The notes: generated by a model not told the origin, from the sequence alone. 25,814 nt of DNA from Dehalococcoidia bacterium SM23_28_2 (GCA_001303545.1 LJUA01000006.1:1-25814); one strand, 5' to 3'. Numbered from the stretch's first letter, positions 14,844 to 21,388 are shown. Program-made: numbers and translations.

Positions 14844-15659
14844 CTAGCTGGCGGCCTCGCTCCGGTGGCGGCGCAGGAAGTCGAGGACGATGGCGTTAGA
14901 CTCCTTGGCGCGCTCAACCACATAGCCGTGGCCGATCTTTGGCAGAATTACCAGCTCGGCGCCTGGAATCCGCTCGGCCAGAATCCGGGAGTTCTCCACC
15001 GGCATGATCTTGTCCTCGGCGCCGGCGATAATGAGGGTGGGGCAGCTTATCTGGGGCAGCCTGTCGTAGGTTCTGTGGCGCATGACAGCCTGCAACTGCC
15101 GCGCGTAGGCCTCCGGCGGCGCCCGCAGGTCGGCCTGGGCCAGGGCACGGGCGATGAGCTTCTCCCGTTTCTGGGCGATGAACTCGTCGCTGTACAGGAG
15201 GACTAGGCCCTTCTCCGCCGCCTCTTGGGGGCCGAGGTTGCTGACGGTAACCATCAGGGCGAGGGTCTCAGGAGAGGCGTCGACGGCCTCCCGGCCGCCA
15301 CAGCCGGTGGCGCCCAGGATCAGCGTCCGCACCCGCTGGGGGTAGTTCAGGGCCAGTTCCTGGGCTATGAGCCCGCCCATCGACATGCCGTAGACGTGGG
15401 CGGAGGCGATGTCCAGGGCGTCCATGAGGCCGGCGGTGTCATCGGCGAACAGGCGTGTGGTGTAGCGGCTGTCCGGCTTGTCGCTGCGGCCGGAGCCGCG
15501 GTTATCGAAGGCGACGACCTGGAACTCGCGGCTGAAGGTGGGGGTCTGCATGTCCCAGCCGTTCGCATTAGCTCCCAGGCCCATGATCAGCACCAAGGGC
15601 TCCCCCTGGCCGTGCACCTCGTAGTAGAGCTGGATGTCCTTGACCTTGACCTTGGGCAT
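14844..15659 (-). CDS. Alpha/beta hydrolase
   Basis: A 271-residue serine hydrolase of the alpha/beta fold, predicted cytoplasmic. Oxyanion-hole region LIMGLGANANGW, DNRGSGRSD, nucleophile elbow GMSMGG (S93), acid D216 in AGAEDKIMP, and H244 in KIGHGYVVE complete the triad. The closest general groups are the 3-oxoadipate enol-lactonase and non-heme haloperoxidase-like hydrolases; the substrate is not recognisable. ATG start with AAGGA 8 bases upstream. The GDPD-like gene begins three bases after its stop, so the two probably form an operon. A TACAAT box lies upstream at 15727-15732. Confidence 0.85.
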   Translation of the reverse strand: MPKVKVKDIQLYYEVHGQGEPLVLIMGLGANANGWDMQTPTFSREFQVVAFDNRGSGRSDKPDSRYTTRLFADDTAGLMDALDIASAHVYGMSMGGLIAQELALNYPQRVRTLILGATGCGGREAVDASPETLALMVTVSNLGPQEAAEKGLVLLYSDEFIAQKREKLIARALAQADLRAPPEAYARQLQAVMRHRTYDRLPQISCPTLIIAGAEDKIMPVENSRILAERIPGAELVILPKIGHGYVVERAKESNAIVLDFLRRHRSEAAS

Positions 15660-15765
15660 GCTATCCGTCCTTTACTTGGGTTGGGGTCGCCGCGAAGGAC
15701 CCATGACATGAAGCTTCCGAAGGCCTATTGTAATCGATTGCAGGGCTGGGAAGCGAGCGCTGGGC

Positions 15766-17160
15766 TCAGTGCGGACAGAGGCGTTCGGGGACGAGCGGCG
15801 GGTTGGCGTAGCCGTAGTACCAGATGTCGTCGAACTCCTGGCGGTGCTCCTCGACGAAGGTGAGGAAGGCGGCGCAACCCTGGCTCAAACCCTGGGGAGG
15901 GGGCTCCCCGTCGGGGTAGGCCTGGGCGGAGCGAAGGGCAGCCTGAGCGTGGAGGCTCTGCGGGAACTGCTCGGCCAGCCCGGCGATGGAGTCGACCAGC
16001 CCCTGGGCCGAGGAGCCGCCGTCGGCCGGCAGAGCGGCTAGCTGAGCGAGGTAGAGGCGGAAGTAGGCATAGGGGATGAGTTCATCGCGGCCGCTCACAC
16101 CCTCGAAGGCCTCCTTCCAGTCTCCCAGGCTGGTATCGTTGATCGCCCTGTTGTAGAGCTGCATCGCTGTATCCAGGTCGCCAGCGTCATAGGCCTCGTC
16201 GCCGTCCACGACGGCAAAGTACAGCTCGTCGGAGGGCTCGTCTTCGGTCTTGACCAGGACATAGCTCGTGCCGTTCCAGGCGTAGGTGAAGTTGCTGTCC
16301 TTCTGCGGTCCTGCTCCCACAGAGCCTATCTGGCCCGCCGCCACGTACAGCTCTTCGATGCCGTCGTCCTCCACGTCCACGAAGTCGATGGCCCGCGCAT
16401 AGGGTACCTCGACCTCACCGTCGATAATGTCCACGTATTGCTGGCCATCCCAGGCCAGGATGTAGACGGATGTCCAGCAGGTATGGGCGCCGCAGGAGTC
16501 GGCGGTGAAGCTGGCTTCCAGCTTGCCGTCGCCGTTGAAGTCGCGGATCCCCAGGATGACCGGCTGCCAGGGGGGAGACGGCCCCAGCGTCTCGCTGGAT
16601 TGGAAGGCCAATTCGTAGCCAGCGGGCCCGCGATCGAATATGAGCACGTCGGCATCGGGCCAGATATCGCTCACGATGGGGTTTGTGATCCGCAAGAGGT
16701 ATTCGTCTTCGTCGTCGCCGTCCAGATCGCCGGCAGCACAATCAACCGAGCTGGACTCCTCAGCCCAGCCGGGTACGGCCGTGGGCATGTCCCAGGCGGC
16801 GACCAGCTCCGCCAGGCAGGAGGGAGATCCGCTGCCGACGGTGAGGTAGCCGGCGATGGCGCCGGGATAGTCGGCGAAGTCGCCGGGCTGCATCGGCGCG
16901 GCGATCGCTGTGGGCGTGACGGCGGCTGTCGGGCTGGGCACCGGAGTCGCCGTGGCCGTCGGAGTAGGCACTGGGCTCTGCGTTGCCTCAGCGGTGGGAG
17001 TAATCGGCGCGGTCGGCGTGGCGGTGACCGTCGGAGTCGCCCTCGTGGTGGGCGTCGCCGTCGCCGCCTCTTCCTCCTCGCAGGCGGTGGCCAGGGCCAT
17101 GGTCAAGCCGGCCACAGCCAGGCAGGTCAGGGCGAGCGTGAGACGGCTGATAGTGTGCAC
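15766..17160 (-). CDS. Large secreted lipoprotein with FG-GAP-like calcium motifs and C-terminal helical region
   Basis: A 464-residue protein of unknown function, anchored outside the membrane. Signal peptide with lipidated C27 (LATAC), followed by an acidic cluster and a 60-residue Thr/Pro/Ala linker of repeating TATPT units. Residues about 95-300 include GDLDGDDEDEY and DFNGDGKLE, Asp-rich loops like the FG-GAP/VCBS beta-propeller calcium sites, and a VEDDGIEELYVAAG variant. Residues about 310-464 are helical, containing a TPR-like segment (GDEAYDAGDLDTAMQLYNRAI). GTG start lies 6 bases after a TATACT box and has no ribosome site, so the mRNA appears leaderless. Possible roles are surface sensing or polymer binding; none can be asserted. 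Confidence 0.75.
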   Translation of the reverse strand: MHTISRLTLALTCLAVAGLTMALATACEEEEAATATPTTRATPTVTATPTAPITPTAEATQSPVPTPTATATPVPSPTAAVTPTAIAAPMQPGDFADYPGAIAGYLTVGSGSPSCLAELVAAWDMPTAVPGWAEESSSVDCAAGDLDGDDEDEYLLRITNPIVSDIWPDADVLIFDRGPAGYELAFQSSETLGPSPPWQPVILGIRDFNGDGKLEASFTADSCGAHTCWTSVYILAWDGQQYVDIIDGEVEVPYARAIDFVDVEDDGIEELYVAAGQIGSVGAGPQKDSNFTYAWNGTSYVLVKTEDEPSDELYFAVVDGDEAYDAGDLDTAMQLYNRAINDTSLGDWKEAFEGVSGRDELIPYAYFRLYLAQLAALPADGGSSAQGLVDSIAGLAEQFPQSLHAQAALRSAQAYPDGEPPPQGLSQGCAAFLTFVEEHRQEFDDIWYYGYANPPLVPERLCPH

Positions 17161-17166
17161 GGCGGC

Positions 17167-17175
17167 AGTATATCA
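17167..17175 (-). promoter_or_regulatory. Extended -10 of the lipoprotein gene (leaderless start)
   Basis: Minus-strand TGATATACT. Six bases separate the TATACT from GTG 17160, so the expected first transcribed base is at or next to the G of the start codon. No clear -35. Confidence 0.5.
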
Positions 17176-17192
17176 GGGAAGTCGGAGTTCTG

Positions 17193-18095
17193 CTAGAGGG
17201 AGAGGGCCTTTCTGTACTGACGCGCTCGCCTGGCCAGCGGTCGTATGTCCTTGGGAGCGAACACGCCCTCCTCGGTAATGAGGGCGGTCACCAGGCGGGC
17301 GGGGGTCAGGTCGAAGTAGACGGTGGGGATGGTTAGCCCCGGCTGCCTCTCCTCCGGCGTTTGATGATGGGCGGTCGGTCGGCCCGGCGCCACCTTGAGG
17401 GTCTCCGTTGCCACGTAGAAGGGGATGCGCTCGTTTCGGGCCAGGAGGGCCAGGGCGCAGGTGCCCACCTTGTTGACCACGGCACCATCGGCGAAGACGG
17501 TGTCGGCGCCCACCAGCACGGCCGCCGCCTCCGGCATGAACGCTGCCGCCTGGGCGTCGCTGATCAGGGTCACTGGCACCCCCAGGCGAGCTAGAAGGCG
17601 GGCGGTGGTCTTTCCTTCGTTCAGGGGGGCCGACTCGGTGGCGATTATCGGCGACCCTCTGGATGCCAGGCGCTCCAAGATGGCGAAGGTTGTCGCCGAG
17701 TAGCTGTGGGTCATGATCGAGCCTCGGGGCAGGGCTTGCTCAGCGCGGCGGACGATGCGCTGAGAGGTCTTTTCCCAGCTATCGATTATCTGGCGGGCTC
17801 GGGCCAGCACCGCCCGGCGCATGGCAGGCAAGCCGCTCGCTGCTTTCTCCTCGGCGGCCAGGACCACGGCGCCGGCGGCATTGCTCACGGCGGCCATGCT
17901 CGGCTGGGCCTGGGCCAGAGCCCTGCCCACTTCTCGGAGGCAGGACAGCAATTCCGTGGCGCTCTGGGCCGGGCACTCATCGAACGCATGGGTGATCACA
18001 TTGGCGGCGTCGCGGGCCAGCCAGCCGGCGCCGTGGGCGCGGTCTTCCCTGATGCTCTCGATGGCCTGGGCTATGCGGGGGCTGATAGTGGTCAT
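17193..18095 (-). CDS. eIF2B alpha/MtnA/ribose-1,5-bisphosphate isomerase family protein
   Basis: A 300-residue protein of the eIF2B alpha/beta/delta-like superfamily, which in prokaryotes includes sugar-phosphate isomerases of methionine salvage and of AMP breakdown. An N-terminal helical domain is followed by SIMTHSYSATTF (126-137), ATESAPLNEGKTTA, LISDAQAAAFMP, VGADTVFADGAVVNKVGT (195-212) and PFYVATETLKV. D198 and NK 208-209 are kept. The isomerases carry a catalytic Cys in a THC-type motif; here it is THS (S131), so isomerase activity is uncertain. I chose ATG 18095, which overlaps the TGA of the Nudix gene by four bases (ATGA); the longer frame would overlap Nudix by 170 bases. Confidence 0.82.
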   Translation of the reverse strand: MTTISPRIAQAIESIREDRAHGAGWLARDAANVITHAFDECPAQSATELLSCLREVGRALAQAQPSMAAVSNAAGAVVLAAEEKAASGLPAMRRAVLARARQIIDSWEKTSQRIVRRAEQALPRGSIMTHSYSATTFAILERLASRGSPIIATESAPLNEGKTTARLLARLGVPVTLISDAQAAAFMPEAAAVLVGADTVFADGAVVNKVGTCALALLARNERIPFYVATETLKVAPGRPTAHHQTPEERQPGLTIPTVYFDLTPARLVTALITEEGVFAPKDIRPLARRARQYRKALSL

Positions 18096-18520
18096 GGCCG
18101 TCGCAGTGGGTAGACCCGCATGAGGGTCTCCGCTAGCTGGGGGACGGTCTCGTACTGGAAGACCTCCTCCGGCCGGATCCAGCGCGTTTCGACGTGCTCC
18201 CAGTCCGCCCGTATTCTGGAGGGCTCCCTGACCTCGAACAGGAAGGGGTGCACTATCCACCGCCGGTCGGCTTCGGCGTCCATCACCTCCAGGGGTTCAC
18301 CGGTGCGTAGAAGCTGCACGTCCTCCCTGGTCAGGCCTGCCTCCTCTTCCATCTCCGTGTAGGCCTGGGCCAGGGGATCCGTTTCCTCTATGTAGCCGCT
18401 GACGCCTGCCCAGCGGCCTCGGTAGGTGCCCACCTGCTGGCTCCGTCGCAGCAGAAGGATCTCATCGCCGTCGCCGCTGCGGCGCAGGAGGAAGCAGGTG
18501 ATCACTTTGGCCTCTCTCAT
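18092..18520 (-). CDS. Nudix hydrolase paired with the eIF2B-like gene
   Basis: A 142-residue Nudix protein, likely hydrolysing a nucleoside diphosphate derivative. RRSQQVGTYRGRWAGVSGYIE leads into a degenerate Nudix box, GYIEETDPLAQAYTEMEEEAGL in short fragments: relative to GX5EX7REUXEEXGU it has one residue fewer, Thr for Arg, but keeps the metal-binding E-x2-EE core. The stop overlaps the start of the eIF2B-like gene by four bases. In haloarchaea, from memory, a Nudix domain with the same VGTYxGRWAGVSGYxE signature is fused to an eIF2B-like domain in one protein, so the pair here is probably the split equivalent. ATG start with GAGGA 4 bases upstream. Confidence 0.85.
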   Translation of the reverse strand: MREAKVITCFLLRRSGDGDEILLLRRSQQVGTYRGRWAGVSGYIEETDPLAQAYTEMEEEAGLTREDVQLLRTGEPLEVMDAEADRRWIVHPFLFEVREPSRIRADWEHVETRWIRPEEVFQYETVPQLAETLMRVYPLRRP

Positions 18521-18535
18521 CGCGTCCTCGGGGGC

Positions 18536-18541
18536 AGTATA
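18536..18541 (-). promoter_or_regulatory. -10 box of the Nudix/eIF2B-like operon
   Basis: Minus-strand TATACT, 15 bases before the Nudix ATG. The predicted leader of about nine bases would hold only the GAGGA site. No good -35 is seen. Confidence 0.45.
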
Positions 18542-18560
18542 CGCCGCCTGCCTGGACGAG

Positions 18561-18569
18561 TGCTATACT
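18561..18569 (+). promoter_or_regulatory. Extended -10 of the phosphotransferase/kinase fusion gene
   Basis: TGCTATACT on the plus strand, about 20 bases before GTG 18590. It diverges from the Nudix promoter, and the two -10 boxes are only 22 bases apart. Confidence 0.5.
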
Positions 18570-18589
18570 TCGGAAGGCAGGGAGAAGCA

Positions 18590-20179
18590 GTGTCTACCGC
18601 AGAGCTGCCGGATCTGATTCGAGATCTGCTGGAGCCGGCCGCCTATCCCTACGCTGTGGGGAGGGTCGAGCTGGTGCAGACGCACATCTCCTACGTCTTC
18701 CTGGCCGGCGATTTCGTCTACAAGATCAAGAAGCCGGTGGACTTCGGCTTTCTGGACTTCACCACATTGGCCAAGCGGCGTTACTACTGTCGCCAGGAGG
18801 TTGTCCTCAACCGCCGCCTGTGCCCGGAGGCCTACCTGGGGGTAGTGCCGGTGGCTCGCCAGGACGGACGCCTCCGCCTGGAGGGGCGAGGCAAGGCCGT
18901 GGAGTACGCTGTCAAGATGCGCCGGCTGCCAGGCGACCGTATGATGGACGGCCTGCTGGCTGCCGACAAGGTATCGCCGGCCATGGTGGAGGCCGTGGCC
19001 GAGCGACTGGCCGACTTCCACGCTCGGGCGGCCACCAGCCCGGCCATCGGCCGCTACGGAGCGCGGGCTATCCGCTTCGCCTGGAAGGAGAACTTCGAGC
19101 AGTGGGCGCCGTTCGTTGGCGACACCTTAACCGCAGAGCAGGACCGCTGTCTGCAAACCTACGTTCGCTCCTTCTTCATCCGTCGGCGGCCTTTGCTGGA
19201 GCGGCGCGTTCAGCAGGGGCGCATCCGCGATTGCCACGGCGATGTCCGCTCGGAGAGCGTCTGCTTCGTCGATGGCATATGCATCTTCGACTGTATCGAG
19301 TTCAACCGCCGATTTCGCTACACGGACGTGGCAGGAGACGTCGGCTTTCTGGCCATGGACTTGGACCTCCACGGCCGCTCCGATCTGGCCGACGTTCTGG
19401 TGCAGCGCTATGCCCAGGCGGCGGCCGACTCCGAAGTCCTGGACGTCATCGACTTCTACAAATGCTATCGGGCCTGCGTGCGGGGCAAGGTGGAGGGCTT
19501 CAAGCTGAACCAGGCGGAGGTCAGCGCCGAGGAGAAGGAGGAGGCCCGCTCAGCGGCTCGCCGCTACTTCCGCCTGGCCTGTCAGTACGCTGCGCGCCAG
19601 TCGCCGCCGCTCCTGCTCATCACCTGCGGCCTCGTGGCCACCGGCAAGACGGAGCTAGCCCAGGGCCTGGGCCAGGCCGCCGACATGCCGGTCGTCTCCT
19701 CGGACGTGGTGCGGAAGGAACTGGCCGGGCTTGTGCCAACGGAGCGTCGCTTCGAATCCTTCAGCCGGGGCATCTACTCGCCGCGGTTCACCCAGCGCAC
19801 CTATAAGGCCCTGCTGGAGCGAGCACGCCTGGCCCTGACCGAAGGGCGCTCGCTGATCGTCGATGCCACCTTCGGCCAGCGCCGCCATCGCCAGCGGGCG
19901 AGAGAGCTTGCTCGGAAGGTGGGTGCCCGCTTCCTATGCCTGGAGTGCCGAGCCGATGAGGATGCCATTCGCCAGCGGCTGGAGGGGCGGTTGCGCGCCG
20001 GCCGCGATGCCTCCGATGCCCGCTGGGAGACCTACGAGGCCCAGAAGCAGGTCTTCCAGCCGGTAACCGAGCTGCCGCCCGATGAGCACATGGTCGTGGA
20101 CTGCGACCGGCCGCTGGCCCAGTGCCTGGACGAGGCCCGCCGAGAGCTGGAGCGGCGGCTGGCGCCTCCCTCTGCCTAG
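18590..20179 (+). CDS. Bifunctional aminoglycoside phosphotransferase-like / P-loop kinase (AAA family) protein
   Basis: A 529-residue cytoplasmic fusion. The N-terminal half resembles aminoglycoside/choline kinases: FVYKIKKPVDFGFLDF near 42-57, catalytic HGD (216-218) in RDCHGDVRSESV, and IFDCIEFN (D234) as metal-binding Asp. The C-terminal part has Walker A GLVATGKT (347-354), SSDVVRKELAG, and LIVDATFGQRRHRQRARELA, typical of zeta-toxin/AAA_33-like small-molecule kinases. This domain pair is a recurring bacterial family of unknown substrate; antibiotic resistance should not be assumed. I chose GTG 18590 with GGGAG 5 bases upstream. The longer frame from GTG 18560 overlaps the -10 box and is unlikely. 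Confidence 0.87.
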   Translation: MSTAELPDLIRDLLEPAAYPYAVGRVELVQTHISYVFLAGDFVYKIKKPVDFGFLDFTTLAKRRYYCRQEVVLNRRLCPEAYLGVVPVARQDGRLRLEGRGKAVEYAVKMRRLPGDRMMDGLLAADKVSPAMVEAVAERLADFHARAATSPAIGRYGARAIRFAWKENFEQWAPFVGDTLTAEQDRCLQTYVRSFFIRRRPLLERRVQQGRIRDCHGDVRSESVCFVDGICIFDCIEFNRRFRYTDVAGDVGFLAMDLDLHGRSDLADVLVQRYAQAAADSEVLDVIDFYKCYRACVRGKVEGFKLNQAEVSAEEKEEARSAARRYFRLACQYAARQSPPLLLITCGLVATGKTELAQGLGQAADMPVVSSDVVRKELAGLVPTERRFESFSRGIYSPRFTQRTYKALLERARLALTEGRSLIVDATFGQRRHRQRARELARKVGARFLCLECRADEDAIRQRLEGRLRAGRDASDARWETYEAQKQVFQPVTELPPDEHMVVDCDRPLAQCLDEARRELERRLAPPSA

Positions 20180-20200
20180 GCTGTACATCACAGTCCGCGT

Positions 20201-20647
20201 TCACGTCCCCGTCGAACCGTGGCCTCCTGGGCCGCGCTCCGTCTCCGATAGGGCCTCCACCTCCACCACCGGCAGGTCAGCCCAGTGGGCGATGACCAGC
20301 TGGGCGATGCGGTCGCCGTGGCGGATGGTGTATGAGTCGAGGGCGCCGAACAGGTACATGGTCACCAGCACCTCTCCCCGGTAGTCGCTGTCGATCGTGC
20401 CGAAGGCCACGCCAACTCCCCTGGCCGACAGGCCGGAGCGGGGCCGCACCTGGGCGTCGTGGCCGGGCGGCACCTCGATGGCGATGCCCGTAGGCACCAG
20501 GACGGGGTCTCTCCCCAGCTCAATCGAGCCTGCCTCTTCGATGCAGGCGAACAGGTCGAGACCCGTAGAGCAAGGCGTGGCCCGTAGGGGGAGCCTGGCT
20601 CCCGGCCGCAGCCGCTTCACCTTGAGGGTGGGTTCACCTTCAGCCAT
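20201..20647 (-). CDS. dut: dUTP diphosphatase
   Basis: A 148-residue trimeric dUTPase, which hydrolyses dUTP to dUMP and pyrophosphate, keeping uracil out of DNA and supplying thymidylate synthesis. All five motifs are visible: TGLDL (28-32), RPRSGLSARG (68-77), GTIDSDYRGEV (83-93, catalytic Asp and Tyr), HGDRIAQLVI (110-119) and ERGPGGHGSTGT at the C-terminus. The last motif normally has Phe or Trp stacking on uracil (GFGSTG); here it is His143. The ATG has no ribosome site of its own; a nine-codon TTG frame with GAGGAGG ends three bases before it, in the same frame. Convergent with the kinase fusion, 21 bases apart. Confidence 0.94.
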   Translation of the reverse strand: MAEGEPTLKVKRLRPGARLPLRATPCSTGLDLFACIEEAGSIELGRDPVLVPTGIAIEVPPGHDAQVRPRSGLSARGVGVAFGTIDSDYRGEVLVTMYLFGALDSYTIRHGDRIAQLVIAHWADLPVVEVEALSETERGPGGHGSTGT

Positions 20648-20650
20648 AGT

Positions 20651-20680
20651 TCAAAGGGCAGATCGAGGGCGCTTTTTCAA
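20651..20680 (-). other. Nine-codon upstream reading frame in the dut leader
   Basis: Minus-strand TTG at 20680, preceded by AGAGGAGG, reads LKKRPRSAL and stops at a TGA (20653-20651) three bases before the dut ATG in the same frame. It may load ribosomes for dut, or mark an N-terminal extension lost to a stop codon. Expression is not shown. Confidence 0.4.
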
Positions 20681-20707
20681 CAGCCTCCTCTTGACATACC
20701 GCAATCG

Positions 20708-20736
20708 ATTGTAGGCTGAGGTTGCCGTCCGGTAAA
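20708..20736 (-). promoter_or_regulatory. Promoter of dut
   Basis: Minus-strand TTTACC (20736-20731), 17-base spacer, TACAAT (20713-20708). Transcription would begin near 20701, giving a leader of about 54 bases. The -10 overlaps the palindrome CAATCGATTG at 20702-20711. Confidence 0.5.
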
Positions 20737-20773
20737 GGCAGAGGGAGGGTTGAAGGCGCTACGGATGAGGGCT

Positions 20774-20789
20774 TGCGTCCTTAGACGCA
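20774..20789 (-). terminator. Small hairpin downstream of the orphan 102-residue gene
   Basis: TGCGTC and GACGCA form a six-pair stem with a four-base loop, about 50 bases past the stop of the upstream gene. No T-run follows, so this is a weak terminator candidate. Confidence 0.3.
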
Positions 20790-20837
20790 GCTCTGGGGGG
20801 TGTCTTCCTGAGGGATGCAAACGGTCGCCGGTTAGGG

Positions 20838-21146
20838 CTATCCGTCAAAGTTCAGGTCGTTGTTCGCCCGCTCGAGGACTTGACACCACCAGGCCATCGT
20901 CTTGCGGTCCCAGTGTGCCCAGCTGTCCTCCACCGTTTTCAGAACCGACTGCACCGTCATGTAGCCGGAGCCCCTGCCTGGTTGGAGCTCACCGATGTAG
21001 ATGGGCGCACCGGGGTCGACTCGGCCGCGCATGACGCACAGCTTCATCGCCATCCAGTTCGATGCCAGCGAGTCCTGAAGTTGGGACCGGGATCTGCCCA
21101 GTGGGGATATAATGAAGTCCCTGATTCCTTTGAGCACGCGTATCAC
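20838..21146 (-). CDS. Hypothetical protein, 102 residues
   Basis: I do not recognise this protein. It is basic at the N-terminus (IRVLKGIRDFIISPLGRSRS), then mixed with several Trp residues (SNWMAMK, DSWAHWDRKTMAWWCQVL), and ends NNDLNFDG. No signal peptide, transmembrane helix or metal motif is evident. Coding is supported by the GTG start with a very good GGGAGGT eight bases upstream, and by composition unlike the arginine- and serine-rich frame on the opposite strand. It lies between dut and a gene remnant. A mobile or accessory origin is possible but not shown. Confidence 0.6.
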   Translation of the reverse strand: MIRVLKGIRDFIISPLGRSRSQLQDSLASNWMAMKLCVMRGRVDPGAPIYIGELQPGRGSGYMTVQSVLKTVEDSWAHWDRKTMAWWCQVLERANNDLNFDG

Positions 21147-21290
21147 GGCTGGTTACCTCCCGCTTTGTCATTTGGGGATCGCTCTTGGCCATCGCCGGAG
21201 GGTGAGCAAGGGTTGCACCCCCTCAAGCCAGGCTAGCATTTGGCGTCGCTGCGTTACATAACAGAGGGGTGAAAAGCAGTAGAAAGCTGG

Positions 21291-21371
21291 TTAAGGAAGG
21301 CTGTGCCGCTCCTTGATGTTCGGCGAGTGGGCCGTGCGGCCGAGGGTGAGGCCCATCTCCTCGGCCACGGC
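21291..21371 (-). pseudogene. Remnant of N-methylhydantoinase/acetone carboxylase B-type gene (hyuB), N-terminal fragment
   Basis: Reading the minus strand from 21371 gives AVA then EEMGLTLGRTAHSPNIKER, the hallmark near the N-terminus of hydantoinase B (family form: AEEMGxxLxRTAxSPNIKER). After the final Arg at 21306 similarity stops and a TAA follows four codons later. No ribosome site or further HyuB sequence is seen, and the fragment begins right after the stop of the lipoprotein gene. It is a 22-codon scar, probably left by deletion or rearrangement. The same bases also form an imperfect 13-pair inverted repeat (21331-21371). Confidence 0.7.
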
Positions 21372-21388
21372 GGGCCGAGGGCGCGTGC

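Noticed and set aside
16900..17060. Short repetitive GTCGG/CGTC-like units
   Set aside because: They encode the Thr/Pro/Ala linker of the lipoprotein and are not a CRISPR or other DNA repeat.
20750..21034. 94-residue plus-strand frame opposite the orphan gene, after a TTGACA at 20691
   Set aside because: Arg-, Ser- and Cys-rich shadow composition; no -10 at proper distance; the minus-strand frame has the better ribosome site.
21254..21263. GTTACATAAC palindrome as a second ModE-type site
   Set aside because: The half-sites are only two bases apart instead of twelve, and it does not precede a metal-related gene.
21331..21371. Imperfect 13-pair inverted repeat after the LppX-like gene as a terminator
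   Set aside because: It has a bulge and no T-run, and the bases are better explained as the HyuB coding remnant.
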